Of a stretch of DNA of 64,000 nt, positions 47,777-59,479 are shown piece after piece. The translations under genes were made by a program, and so were the position numbers. Source of the DNA: Gnetum montanum (taxonomy: Eukaryota > Streptophyta > Gnetopsida > Gnetales > Gnetaceae); contig MNCI01036217.1 in the NCBI GenBank assembly GCA_015680685.1, forward strand, positions 96,485 through 160,484. Reading direction: 5' to 3'. How positions within the stretch are numbered: position 1 is the stretch's first letter; each line of letters starts with the position of its first letter. Under the pieces are notes generated by a model that worked only from the letters and a program-made list of their open reading frames with translations, searched no databases and had not been told where the DNA came from.

Positions 47777-48726
47777 TGATGAGATGCGATATCGCTTGGG
47801 CCACGATATCACGTACGCGATATCGTAGTCATCGTGATATCGCATCCCATGCGATATCGCATACGTGATATCACGTCGTCCCCTGCGATATCGCGTACAC
47901 GATATCACAGTGCACTGTCATATCTATAAATAAGAGGTGACTCTCCCTTCTTTCCTCATCCTAGACTAAACAATAGGAAAACTCTGGTAGATTGATCACT
48001 CCAGAGATAGAATATTTTCCATGTTCCCGCAGTAGGAGTCCTAAAGTGAACGGATCTTTATTCGAGCAACATTATACCTGAACACAAGTTGTGTACGACA
48101 ATAAAGATGAACTTCCTAGATAAACCTTGCAGTGCATGGAATAAGATTTTATTTAATGTTATTTATTGCTTTCTCTCTCACCCTTATCTCCTAGTAATGC
48201 AGAATGAGTACGACTTGATTATGAGCATTTAAGGATGTGTACAGATAATCAAGGGATGGATGCTCATCGCACTTAGGCTAGATTAGATTCTCTTACCCTT
48301 TCCTCCTAGTTAAGTGCCTCAGTATGACCACTTTAAGCACATGTGTTACGCGTGGTGATCCTAGCAATGATTAGCATTTGGTAGCCATGTTTGCATTGGT
48401 TCAGGGTGTGTACAGTAAGTGGGAATGGATGTTGACGCTAGGTTAATTTAGACTTAGTTCATTAGTTAGAATTAGTAATTAGTTTCTCAACCCTTCACCT
48501 TATTAGCATAGGAGACATAAAACATAAAACACTATAAAAATCATATACCTCAGACTTACTTAACCATACACTGTGGCAAATACAAGTAAGTTTGGGAAGA
48601 CAACAAATGATTAACCCTAAGTGTTCCATGGGGCATGTAGGCACTTAGTCTGCAGAGTTTGATCGGATCGTGCGTGCTATGCTCGTATTCATATGGTTGA
48701 GTGTAGGGGTATCTCGCCACTCATCA
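47777..48726 (+). mobile_element. 5' LTR of element E
   Basis: 950 bp with TGATGA/TCATCA ends, TATAAATA at 47925-47932 and AATAAA at 48100-48105. The U3 (47783-47910) has eight exact GATATC sites in a GYGATATCRC context. The 3' LTR has three exact and one decayed site and is 62 bp shorter, mainly in this block. Confidence 0.92.
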
Positions 48727-48727
48727 T

Positions 48728-48745
48728 TGGCACCGTTGCTGGGGA
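48728..48745 (+). promoter_or_regulatory. Primer binding site of element E
   Basis: TGGCACCGTTGCTGGGGA, two changes from the Asp-tRNA type site TGGCGCCGTTGCCGGGGA, one base after the LTR. Confidence 0.9.
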
Positions 48746-48860
48746 CTAAGTGTTTGTGTGCTGAATAGAACATAGGATATCACTCACATCGTTGGGAACC
48801 TAAACGAACCTTGGGTTAATTAACAAAAATTTATATAATAGTAATAGCACACCGATAACA

Positions 48861-51240
48861 ATGTCTTCTTCTCATAAGATCAATTCACCACATAGGGAAA
48901 ATACTAGAGACAGTCGGCAATTAAAAACACATAACCAAAATCTACCAAGTCTTAAACAATACCGGATAGTCTAAACTCATCCCAATGAGTATATTCCAGA
49001 CTTTACCTTTATCCTCCATCAAGACGAATAGCTATGATGGAGAGATTTGCAAGGTAACATTGTGTTACCTCCAGATCAATCAATCCCTAACATGCTCCTC
49101 CATGCTTTGGCATAGATTAGCATGATAGAATTATATGTTGAATACGTTGTGGAAGACTTTGACATGAGGGATTATCATCCCATAGAAGCACAACGTATCA
49201 GGGACTCAAGGTAGGAGAGTCAACATACACTATTGAAGGACAAAGGTCTGCATGTCCTTAGTGAAATAGGAGATGATGAACCACTTATAACGGGTTCGCT
49301 ATCAAAATATGTTCCCCCTCCTAATGATGGTGAGGAGGTTGGGTATCAAAACCTACGATCAACAATACATAACATTGGTTCTGACCCCCATGAACGCCAA
49401 CTGTTCACAGAGGGAACAACAACTCATACTAAGGATGGGCACTTAGATCGTCACCACGATCGAGGCTGTAGCAGCCAAAGAGAAGGTAAGAAGCATCGTC
49501 ATGGCAATGGTTCTCCTTCCTCATCTCCTTCATCTCATCACTCATCCTCTCCTTCCACATCTGGGTGCAGGCACCATGAACATAACGGTGAGGATAGAGG
49601 TAGGAAAAATGAGAGACCTCGACAAGAGAGTCAAGAGAGAGGACAAGGGCACAAACAAAGGGAAAGTAGGCAACAACGAAGACATCATAGGCATCATGAA
49701 AGAGATGATCATGATGAGCCCCTACTTGCAACCCAAAGTATGCTCGATATAACAGAGGCAGTCAAAATTTCAACAAGGCATTTAAAAGATAGTCGGATCA
49801 AGCATTTAGACATGAACAATATCCCACGCTTTGAGGGAGGATACAACTTAGATCTGCAACATCATTTATAGGCATTCCACGATGCTTGTGCCTTGCAGAT
49901 TATAGAGAACAAGTGGCAGAAACTAAAGTTGTTTCCCAAGACACTCACCAAGGAAGCAGAGAGTTGGTACCAGTCCTTAGAACCAGAAACCATTAGGAGG
50001 TGGAGTACGATGTTAGAGTTGTTCAATGATAAGTATCAAATGTACTCCAGAGTGTCTAACTTGCGTAAGGAGATCCAAGGATGGAAGCAAGATATTCATG
50101 AACCCTTGGATGCTACCATGGCCTAATACTACACATTGTTACATTGTTGCCCAGGCCATGGATACGCACAATAGGATCAACTCTGTCACATCGTAGATGG
50201 GCTAAGGTATGAGACTAGGAGAACCCTTGGGACTTATGCCCAAGGGCAATTATCAGAACTTAGATCCCATGAAGTTCATAGATTGTTGGAACAAGTAGCA
50301 AAAGAAGAAGGGGAGCTACGAAAAAGAGAGAGTGTAGAAGAATACAACCGTGATCCCTCTCTTCGAAAGAAGGGAGTGAGATTTTGCAATGAAGGGGATG
50401 AGTCACCAATTAAAGAGTTGGCGAACAGGAAAACCTTGTCGCTTCAAAAGCTAACAACAGAAGTAGCAGCTAAGGTAGAAGAAGTATGGAGCTCCTTAGA
50501 CAGTAAAATTGAAACTTTCTTGAAAATCGTAGAAGAGTCTAAGGAGGAACGAAGTAGTGACAAAGGTAAGACAAAGCGGAGAGATTTAGGCCCTGCACAT
50601 GACAAGGGTAAGGGGAAAATAACTATCTCCAATGAGGTTGTGGAATCAAACATAGATGATGACGATGGATGTGAGATCTACTACTATGACCATCCTAAGG
50701 GATGTTGTCCAATCATCTCACATCTACAAGAGTCTAGGGCGTATGCACTTAACCCGAGACTCAAAAAACGATAGACACCCCATAGATTACCTTATCCCCA
50801 AGGTAACCCAAGATAGTTCCACCAACCCTTGATGTATTATCGAAGTGGAACTCCACCACAACCCATCGGACAACATCAGCAGTGGCAATACCCATAGTCA
50901 TGGGGGATGCCACCACTGAAACAATAGTACCCTTGTCGGCAGCCGATCCCTCCAAGTGACCCTATGGGTAACGCAATCCCACAATGTCACTACCCAATTC
51001 AGGAATATCACCAAACTTCCCCTCCAGGAAGGAACACCCCACATGAATACCATCCTCCAAATCCATCTGCACCTCTCATGTCGATAGCTCCATGACCAAC
51101 TGCTCCAACAACACCAAGGGTATTTCCCACACAACTGCAACAACCTAATCTCACAAGGGCTTCCAATCCTCAATTCTCAGTTGGTCCTAATAGCCTTTTC
51201 CTGGTCATACCCTGAACTAACCAAAATAGATCCTAGGATA
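48861..51240 (+). pseudogene. gag: gag of element E, interrupted by stops
   Basis: ATG at 48861; one frame to beyond 51200, with stops near 48973, 49030, 49117, 49212, 49868 and 50124 and more after 50774. Charged, His/Arg-rich segment (49430-49720), then the gag domain MNNIPRFEGGYNLDLQHHL, KLKLFPKTLTKEAESWYQSL, RVSNLRKEIQGW (49812-50090). The zinc-knuckle-like site CEIYYYDHPKGCCPIISHL is near 50670, second Cys replaced by Tyr. The tail is Pro/Gln-rich. It lacks the FS-GG-PPF ending of the pol-less elements. I see no Asp-Ser/Thr-Gly protease motif between gag and RT. Confidence 0.8.
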
Positions 51241-51303
51241 TGCTAGCATAGGATTTACACGAACCCCTCCATGTAACCTCATAAGCAACCCCAGAGGTAA
51301 TTG

Positions 51304-53856
51304 AACCTGAAGTTAAAACAAGTAGTAAAAGAGGAGATAGAGCAGCTTCTCAAGGCTAGGTTCATTTACCCCATTACTGATAGCGAATGGGTTAGTCCTC
51401 TTGTAATCATACCAAAAAAAGGAGGTAACTGAAGGGTATGTATAGACTTCACGCTATTGAATATGGCGATGTTCAAAGATCACTTCCCATTTCCATTTGT
51501 TGACCAAGTCTTAGACACTATAGCAGGGCATCGCTATTATAGTTTTCTAGATGGGTATAGTGGGTACAACCAAATACAAATCACACCAGAAGACCAATCC
51601 AAAACAACGTTCACCTGTCCTTGAGGAACGTTTGCATACAAACAAATGCCTTTTGGCTTGTGCAATGCCCCTGCCACATTCCAACGATTAGTTCTAAGCA
51701 TATTTCAACAGCAAATAGGTAACGGAGTAGAAGTCTTCATGGACGACTTCTCCACTTATGGGACGAGCTTTGATCAAGCCCTCGACCAGTTAGAGCAAGT
51801 ATTGAAATGATGTGTTGAAACCAACCTAAAGCTCAACTGGCAGAAGAGCCATTTGATGGTTCAAGAGGGCATTGTACTGGGGCATAAAATTTCACAATCA
51901 AGAATAGAGGTGGATCCGGAAAAAATTAAAGTCATTCAAGGAATTACCCGACAACCAGAGACTATCAAAGACATTCGGTCATTCTTTGGACACACTGGCT
52001 ACTATAGAATATTTATCGAGAACTTCTCCAAAATTGCCAAGCCGTTGGTGGAATTAATGAAAAAAGATGCACCATTCGAATGGACCAAGGAATGTGAACG
52101 AGCATTCCAAACTCTCAAACAGAGGCTTGTGGAAACTCCTATTCTACAAGCCCCTGACTGGTCCAGGCTATTCCATATCATGATCAACGCATCTAATTAC
52201 GCCTTAGGAGCCATACTGACACAATTAGATGAACAAAAACGACCTTATTACATCCACTGTGCCAATAAGAGTATCACCGGTGCACAACTCAACTACACGA
52301 CTACGAAAAAGGAATTAATGGCTATAGTGTTTGCATTGGACAAATTTAGGCACTATGTATTGGGCTACAAAGTATACATCCATACGGATCATAGTGCAAT
52401 TAGGTTCCTTATGAACAAGCCAACGGTTAGCCCACGTATCATACGTTAGTTGGTAATTCTTTAGGAGTTTGATTTAACAATAGTAGATCGCAAAGGCACC
52501 GAGAATGTAGTCACAGATCACCTATCTCGGTTGCGTTGGGATAACAAAGAAGATGAATATGCTGTATTAGACTATTTTCTTGATGAAACCCTCTTTGCTA
52601 GTGTAGTAAATGATCAACCCATGGAAATAAATTGGTATAGTAGCATTCTTACTTATCTTATTTCCCAACAAACACCACAGGGGTTGGACTTTAGGAAGAA
52701 ACAACAGTTTCTTCACAAAACCACGTACTTCATGGAAATCAAGGGACAACTCTATAAAGTCTATCCTGATGGCTTGGTTCGATGGTGCGTGCCCGATCAA
52801 GATCAATTAAAAGTTCTCCAAGATGCTCATGAGGGCCCCTGTGGGGGTCACTATGCTGGGAGACGAACGGCTACCAAGGTCTTGCTTGCAGGGTATTATT
52901 AGCCAACACTATTTCGAGGTGCCCATAATTTTGCTCAATCCTGTGAACACTGCCAACATGATGGTGGAATGACTACTAGAATGGAGGGTTTGCAACAATG
53001 GATTCAACCTTTGGAACCCTTTGATATCTGGGGAATAGATTTCATGGGGCCTATTACACCGATGTCCAACGGAAAAGCATATATCATCGTTGCTATTGAT
53101 TACTTAACCAAATGGGCTGAAGTAGCCGTAGTAACAAACTGCACATCATCTATGGTTGCACGATTTGTACAACAACAAATCGTAAACAAGTTTGGTGTGC
53201 CACGTGCACTCATCTCTGATAGTGGAACACATTTTACAGGTGCAACCTTTTGCAAATTAATGCAAAGATTAGGGGTTGAGCATAAATTAACCACACCTTA
53301 ACACCCCCAAGCTAATGGCCAAGCCGAGGTTACTAACTGGGAGATTACCAGAATATTAACAAAAACGATTAGCAAATTTAGGCGAGACTGGAGCACAAAA
53401 CTAAACGACGCTCTCTGGGTGTACCGCTCCACTTGGAAGCTCCCTACAAGCTATTCTCCCTATGAGTTAGTGTACGGGAAACTACCAAAGCTCCCCATAA
53501 AGAATGAGCTTTGTACACTATCCATGGCTTGCGACCTTCACCTAGACCTCGACCTAGCACAAAAACAATGGTTGGCAACTCTGAACGTGCTAGACGAGAA
53601 TAGATTGGTTGCACTATCGTTAAATGAGTTGCACAAGGCACATAATAAACAGCGTCATGACTTAAGAATTCAAAGGTTTAAGTACCAACCAGGAGACAAG
53701 GTCCTTTACTGGAATCCCACGCACGTACCTCAACATAAAAAATTTCAAACATTGTGGGAAGGACCCTATATTATTCATACAACCTTCTCCTCTGGAGCCA
53801 TGATGATATACAAGCCTGATAGCCTGGATAAAAGATTATTGGTTAATGTACAATAA
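51304..53856 (+). pseudogene. pol: pol of element E: reverse transcriptase, RNase H, integrase
   Basis: One frame throughout, with seven internal stops (51430, 51622, 51808, 52447, 52462, 52900, 53299) and no frameshift. RT motifs: VSPLVIIPKKGG, YSFLDGYSGYNQIQI, KQMPFGLCNAPATFQR, VFMDDFSTYG (catalytic Asp pair; the FMDDF form is usual in Athila relatives). RNase H: INASNYALGAILTQ (first catalytic Asp changed to Asn), KKELMAIVFALDKFRHYVLG, HTDHSAIRF. Integrase: HHCC zinc site (EGPCGGHYAGRR, CEHC; about 52828-52958), then the D,D,E core IDFMGP, SDSGTHFT and QANGQAE. The C-terminal part is GDKVLYWNP and LWEGPYII. The stop at 53854 falls in the usual NGQ-LKHY-like motif and may be premature. Most stops are explained by C to T or G to A changes. 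Confidence 0.9.
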
Positions 53857-55549
53857 ACAAAGCATTTCCGTGAACCCACAATAGCCAGTACAAATTACAC
53901 CTCCACTAGCGGGCAACCTCGCTCTCTATTTTGGATCTCCCCCTTGCAATTTAGTCATCAGGGAGATGGCCACCTATGCTAATCATTTGGGGCCCTCAGT
54001 TCTTTTTAAGTTTTTTATTATACATTTTTTCCCACATTTTTGTTTTACATGTTTTTGTTTTACAAATTTTTGCTTTACACATTTTTGTTTTACACATTTT
54101 TGTCTTACACATTTTCGTTTTACAACTTTCTTTAACTTTTCTTGTTTTTGTTTTACAACATCGTTATACTTTTCCATTTTGTGTGTGTGTGTGTGATCCA
54201 CCCTGTAAGTTTGTCACCCAATAAGTGTTCTTCATGATGGTATGAACTATTTTCATGTTGATTACTAATATTTGGTTTTTACCTTTAAGTCACGATGTTG
54301 ATACTAAGGTATGTTTCTTTTGATATGGCAAGCAATGAGTTCACTTCATCCATCCATCCACCAGTTTCTATGGTCTCTCTTGGCTTGGGAATGTACAGTT
54401 CTTTTCTAATAAGGACTTTAACGAATCGGTGACTGGGCATTTCTCAAACTAAGGAAAGACTCAAGGATTGAAAAGGGTGTGACTTCAAGGGAACTTGATG
54501 CATTTGTGTTGGCCATTCTCTTGGGTGCTTGGATGTTTTCTTCTTGGGTTTTCTCGTCATTCCAATGTTACCCAATTATCGGAAGCTGAGACAATAAAAA
54601 TAACAAAGTCTTTTCATGGTGTGGTTCTCACGCATAAAAACACAAAACACAAAAACAAAAAAAAGGAAAAAAAAGAGAGAAGAAAAAGCAAAGTAAGAAT
54701 TCAAAGCACACCCCTTAGACAGAATAATCATTTGGGCTACAAGCACTGGTTATGGAACCAAAAATGTTCCCTCTAACTAAGGCTCTTGTCGCTTCCCATT
54801 CTCTCCTCCTTGTTTCTTTGGAATGGTGGTGACTCTTGGAGAAGGCATTCTTGTTACTTCAAGAGGATGGATTGGCCAAATGCATTGATGCGAAGTCATT
54901 GGAAGTAGTAGGTTTGAGGCCAGAGTTGGAATGAGATTTACCAAGTTCCATTAAATATGAAACACACAAGGGGCTGTACACCACCTTGTTCTTGGGATTC
55001 CATTCCATTCTCTTCTCTCCACCCTTCTCTCCACTGTTCACCTCATTGCCAGTTATATCATTAGTGTATATTTTGGTAGATACATTGTTTTCTTTTTGGT
55101 AAATTCTTGCGGTTAAGACTTTAACTCTTGTTCCACATGACATTCCCAGAGCCTATGGACTCTTGGAATGTGGGTTTGTCAGGGCATTAAGGGCATGAGC
55201 CTGCTTTGGGGAGGACCCACTGACATTCCTATTTGGTGCACTAGTTAATTTCTTTTCCCTTAACATTTTTGCAATCCATTTTATTTTGTTCATTTCCATC
55301 TTGACATCCATTTCATTGATGTCCTAGTTGTCCCTTTTTCTTCATCTTTCTTGTTCCTTTTTCTTTCTCCATTTTAATGCTACCGGCGGTTCGCGATTAG
55401 TCATGGGGGTATGGGGCTCGATTTTTTCGATTTTCTCCTAGCCTTGATTTTTTCAATTTTCTCCTAACCCCACTAGTCATCATTAATACATCCCCAGATC
55501 TGCAATTAGCCATACCACAACCTAGCCAATGGACCTACACTGAAGCAAG
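53857..55549 (+). other. Spacer of element E after pol
   Basis: Begins with T-rich tandem oligomers, followed by a GT microsatellite (54180-54196) and sequence shared with the D, K, B and F spacers. It holds CTTTGGGGAGGACCCACT at 55204-55221. The region 55390-55480 resembles the sequence after the TATA element of the B and F cassettes (TTTTTCAATTTTCTCCTAAC), but the palindromes and TATA box themselves appear to be lost. Confidence 0.65.
54033..54127. repeat. Tandem 15-17-mer array (ACATTTTTGTTTTAC)
   Basis: About seven imperfect tandem copies on the plus strand. Looser versions of the same oligomer occur in the D spacer near 38690-38850. Confidence 0.85.
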
Positions 55550-55697
55550 GTATTAATTACATGATGATTCATTTACCCTTGCTAATATATGATTGTGTTG
55601 TGTGTACAGATGGAAATCATGCACCAACGGACCGGATCTGGAGGAAGCACTTGGAATGGAGCAGTGCTGAAGCAACTTTGCAAGGAGCAAGATCGAT
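55550..55697 (+). pseudogene. Relic of the intron and env-position ORF start in element E
   Basis: The donor AGCAAG|GTATTA (55550) and acceptor TGTGTGTACAG|ATGG (55609) bound a 60-bp intron-like stretch, and an ATG at 55610 follows as in F. The frame closes after 29 codons at 55697. No plant transposon protein-like domain follows, so E has lost this gene or kept only a stub. Confidence 0.4.
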
Positions 55698-55956
55698 GAT
55701 GCACTTACGAATGGACAATGAAAGGCACAATCTTGGCGTTGGCAGCAGCAACACTTCTTTCTCTCTCTCTTTCTCAAGCTGCCAAATAAGGCCTGATGTC
55801 AATGTAATAAGGTGTTCACTCTTATTATCATGAACACCAGTTTTGTTAAGTCTTGTAATGATGATCCGTTCACAAGTCATCCTATTAGTTCCATTCAGTC
55901 AATAATCCCATACCTTCCCAATATTTTGCAAAGAACTCAAGAACGAGTTTTCATTC

Positions 55957-55969
55957 AGTCATGGGGATA
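55957..55969 (+). promoter_or_regulatory. Polypurine tract of element E
   Basis: CAGTCATGGGGATA directly before the 3' LTR at 55970. Confidence 0.7.
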
Positions 55970-56857
55970 TGATGAGACATGATATTGCAGCCACCATGAT
56001 ATCGCATATGCGATATCACGTCATCCCCTGTGATATCGCGATGCACCGTCATATCTATAAATAAGAGGTAGCTCTCCCTTGTTTCCTCATCCTAGGCTAA
56101 ATAGTAGGGAAACTATGGCAGATTGATCACTCCAGAGATAGAATATTTTCCATGTGCCCATAGTAGGAGTCCTAAAGTGAACGGATCTTTATTCGAACAA
56201 CATTGTACCTGAACACAAGTTGTGTACGACAATAAAGATGAACTTCCTGGATAAACCTTGCAATGCATGGAATAGGATTTTATTTAATGTTATTTATTGC
56301 TTTCTCTCTCACCCTTATCTCCTAGTAATGCAGAATGAGTATGACTTGATTATGAGCATTTAAGGATGTGTATGGATAATCAAGGGACAGATGCTCATCG
56401 CACTTAGGCTAGATTAGATTCTCTTACCCTTTCCTCCTAGTTAAGTGCCTCAGTATAACTACTTTGAGCACATGTGTTACGCGTGGTGATCCCAGCAATG
56501 ATTAGCGTTTGGTAGCCACGGTTGCATCGATTCAGGGTGTGTACGGTAAGTGGGAACAGATGCTAATGCTAGGTTAATTTAGACTTAGTTCATTAGTTAG
56601 AATTAGTAATTAGTTTCTCAACCCTTCACCTTGTTAGCATAGGAGACATAAAACATAAAAATCTATAAAAATCATATACCTCAGACTTACTTAACCATAC
56701 ACCGTGACAACTACAAGTAAGTCTGAGAAGACAACGAATGATTAACCCTAAGTGTTCCATGGGGCGTGTAGGCACTTAGTTTGTGGAGTTCGACCGGATC
56801 TCGCGTGCTACGCTCATATTCGTATGGTTGTGTGTAAGGGTATCTTGCCACTCATCA
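55970..56857 (+). mobile_element. 3' LTR of element E
   Basis: 888 bp, TGATGA/TCATCA ends, TATAAATA at 56056-56063 and AATAAA at 56231-56236. Outside the U3 palindrome block it is very similar to the 5' LTR (long identical runs from 48060 and 56190). Followed by ACATG, the right target duplication. Confidence 0.92.
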
Positions 56858-56989
56858 ACATGTAAAAGTCAATTATTTTTTTTTATGTTTAAGTCACTCA
56901 ATAATTCCATGCCTTCCCAATATTTTGTAAAGAACTTGTTCCTCATTTTGTTTAACTCAAGGATGAGTTTTTATTCAGTCATGGGGGTA
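56858..56989 (+). other. 3' untranslated tail and polypurine tract of element F
   Basis: After the target duplication the sequence AAAAGTCAATTATT...CATGCCTTCCCAATATTTTG, then CATGGGGGTATGA, continues the 3' end of F that was cut by E at 47776. The same order occurs uninterrupted in element A at 2345-2476. Confidence 0.8.
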
Positions 56990-57834
56990 TGATGAATCAT
57001 GAATTGGTCAGTCCCGATATCAAGTACGTGATATTAGGTCCCAAGAAATGATGTCAGATATCCGATATCATCTCTTTCATGTTAGCCTATAAATACGACA
57101 CTTAGGTGCACAGTTGGCGATAGAGTTTTAGTTCTCAGTTTTTGGTGGTCTTTCTTAGATTTCTGCATTTAAGCTCTATTATTCCCAGTGCATGTCCATA
57201 GTATGATGTTTGTAATTGTATGTCACCTTTGTTTGAGTGTGACGTACTTGGACACGTTACATGACTAGAAATAAAGAGCAAGATTACTTTCATCATTGCC
57301 ACATCCACTTAGATTTATTATTACTTTAATTATTTATTGTTTTCTTTAGTTAATGTTTCCATTTATTGCTATTTAATATTCTTGTCATTAAATAAAATGA
57401 GTATGACTTAATCACGAGCGCTTAAGTGTAAGTACTTGATAAGCCAGCAATGTATCATTTGGCACACCTAGTGACGTACGCTTGGCAATCCCAGCGGTAG
57501 TTATATGAAGTCCAAGGCATGTACAGATGATTAAGAACAAGTACTCATCACATGTAGGTGAGTTTAGGTTTTACTTTCCATTATTTATTAGCTTAATTAA
57601 TTTATCTCTTTATGTCATTAGGAGCAGTATAGGATTAGACAACATCATATACCTCACTTTGGACTAAACCATATGTGACAAAGCTACCACTAGTCCAAGT
57701 GGGAGGACAATGAACTATGATCAAAGCATAAGGATTTAAATGCATAACTAGTCCCATCCATGGAATTGGACCAGATCATGTGTGAATGCTTGTGATTCGT
57801 AAGGTTGGGTATAGGGGTACCTCACTGCTCATCA
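56990..57834 (+). mobile_element. 3' LTR of element F
   Basis: 845 bp, TGATGA...TCATCA, TATAAATA at 57088-57095, AATAAA at 57270-57275. U3 words: CCCGATATCAAGTACGTGAT and ATGTCAGATATCCGATATC. Right flank GTTGT. Confidence 0.9.
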
Positions 57835-58089
57835 GTTGTTGAGGTCTCACCAACATTCATTTTAGTTTTGTCATGTTGCTAGTTGGAGTCATCGATAGGT
57901 ACTAGTGAATCATTCCTGCGATAAGAAGTCATCTTAGTTTGTTTTGATATAGTGTGCCTTGATAAAATATTATTATTATTATTTCTAAAAGATAATATGT
58001 TATTTCCTTTTACAATAGCTTTATATGATTTCACTATCTAATAGTACTTAGCGTGCTTAGCTAAAATGAGTCCTTGACAACAACACTAA
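57835..58089 (-). mobile_element. Leader fragment of element H with decayed priming site
   Basis: On the minus strand the H LTR is followed by a sequence resembling, with many changes, the Asp-type priming site (58088-58071). The remaining 230 bases carry no recognisable gag before element F begins. Confidence 0.45.
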
Positions 58090-59472
58090 TGATGAGTAGT
58101 TGGTATTCCCTATGCCCAACTATACAAATCACTAGCATGTACACATAATCCAATCAAATTCTGTGGATACTGTTTACCTAAGTGGTTGATATCATTAGAT
58201 GGTGAAAGATGTGGTTTGCTAATCATTGTCTTCCTAATCAACACTTGTGTTGATTTGTTGGTATGGTTAAGTGTGATTGAGGTATACAACATTCATTTTT
58301 ATAATTTTTATAAATTGTTGTTTGCTAAATGATTAAATAAATGAAGGTTTAATATTTAAATTAACTAATTAATTAACTAACCTAACCTAAACGTGGAGCA
58401 TTTGTTCCCACTTTCCATACATATCTTGGATGTATATTAACATTGTTGAGTTACCAAGTGGCTACCACTGAGGGTACCAAGTATTCACTGCTGGGATTAT
58501 CAAGTGTTAATATACTATACTTGAAGTGGTCATACTCACATTAATTATTAATTATAATATTAAATGTTTGATAATGCAAAAGTAAATTACATTCAAAGTA
58601 AGTTGTTGGAAAGTAAAGTTAAACTAATCCATCTACTGTAATGAATGAAAGAAATCTCGATTTTTTTGTCATTTATGCAATTGTGTCCAAGTACATATTG
58701 CACTCAAATAAAATACTATACAATCACTTCAATCTATGTTGAAGGCACTCAAAGGAAAAAAATTTCTAACTTTTATAGAAAGAAACTATAATGTCCCCAT
58801 TCCCAAATGATACTACTGCATAACGAAGATGGTGCCTCTTTATAACAAGTGTTATCATTATCTTAACAAGACCCAAAAGGGCACATTGTAATAACAAACA
58901 TGTATCTTAAGGTAACTTTTGAGGGTTTGACTTAAGACATTTATACCCAAGCTTAGAGTTTGTGCCAGGCATGGAGTGGTGGAGCCAGTACAAGCAAGTC
59001 ACGAGAGCTGGGTGAAGCGAGACAAGAAGAGGACTGGCCATTCCTTCTGGTAAGGTAATAGGCCTAATTGTGGTGGCAGTGTTGGATTGCTTCTAAGGGA
59101 TAGATGTCAAAGGAAGAAAACCCTAAAGAACACTCTTAGAGCATGATCTAGATACTCTATTCTATATCAATAAAGCATTCTTTTCTTTCTCTTTTTGCAT
59201 ATTTTCAATTATTTCCTTTACACATAATGTCGAATGTTACATATATTTTGTATTTAGTATATTGTTTTTGTATGCATAATGTCAAATATATCATATATTT
59301 GATGTTTTCTATGACATCTAGGGACACAAGATGTCACAGAAACTACAAAAGTGTAACTAAGGAAATAATTGAATGGTGCCATAAATGTAATGGATGTGTG
59401 CATTTGTATAGGCAATGATTGCATCAACGCATCGTGAGATGCGTTAATAGGGATGTGTTGACATGATCATCT
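58090..59472 (-). mobile_element. 5' LTR of element H, minus strand, split by a solo LTR
   Basis: Starts TGATGAG at 58090. Very similar to the C LTR (11683). The sequence is interrupted at 58787-59343 by the solo LTR and its second target copy; the empty site is seen in C near 12361-12380. U3 contains a perfect 8-bp inverted repeat, AACGCATC (59426-59433) and GATGCGTT (59438-59445). The right end near TCATCT, 59472, is approximate. Confidence 0.7.
58787..59338 (+). mobile_element. Solo LTR, family X
   Basis: 552 bp from TATAATGTCCCC (first bases decayed from TGTAATG) to GATGTCACA, flanked by GAAAC on both sides (58782-58786 and 59339-59343). AATAAA at 59169-59174 suggests plus orientation. 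It matches the minus-strand 5' LTR at 4254-4826. No internal region is attached, which fits LTR-LTR recombination. Confidence 0.85.
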
Positions 59473-59479
59473 TATTCAT

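Larger units (their letters stand above)
47777..56857 (+). mobile_element. Element E: Athila-like retrotransposon with pol
   Basis: A full element of 9.1 kb: LTR, Asp-type priming site, gag, pol (RT, RNase H, integrase), T-rich spacer, relic of the intron and 3' ORF, polypurine tract, LTR. It is inserted in the 3' untranslated tail of element F, just before F's polypurine tract. gag and pol are damaged almost only by single-base stops, so E is younger than its neighbours. It is the only candidate here for the autonomous partner of B, D and F. Confidence 0.9.

Noticed and set aside
47783-47910. GATATC array as a replication origin or restriction-related element
   Set aside because: It lies in the U3 of an LTR, immediately upstream of a TATA box, and its homologues are in other LTRs and in the internal cassettes.
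49233-49871. Host His/Arg-rich protein of 212 codons
   Set aside because: It is in frame with the E gag start at 48861 and runs into the gag domain, so it is part of gag.
53983-54201. Minus-strand Lys/Gln/Val-rich open frame
   Set aside because: It is the antisense of the T-rich 15-17-mer array; the repeated KQKCV pattern comes from the DNA repeat.
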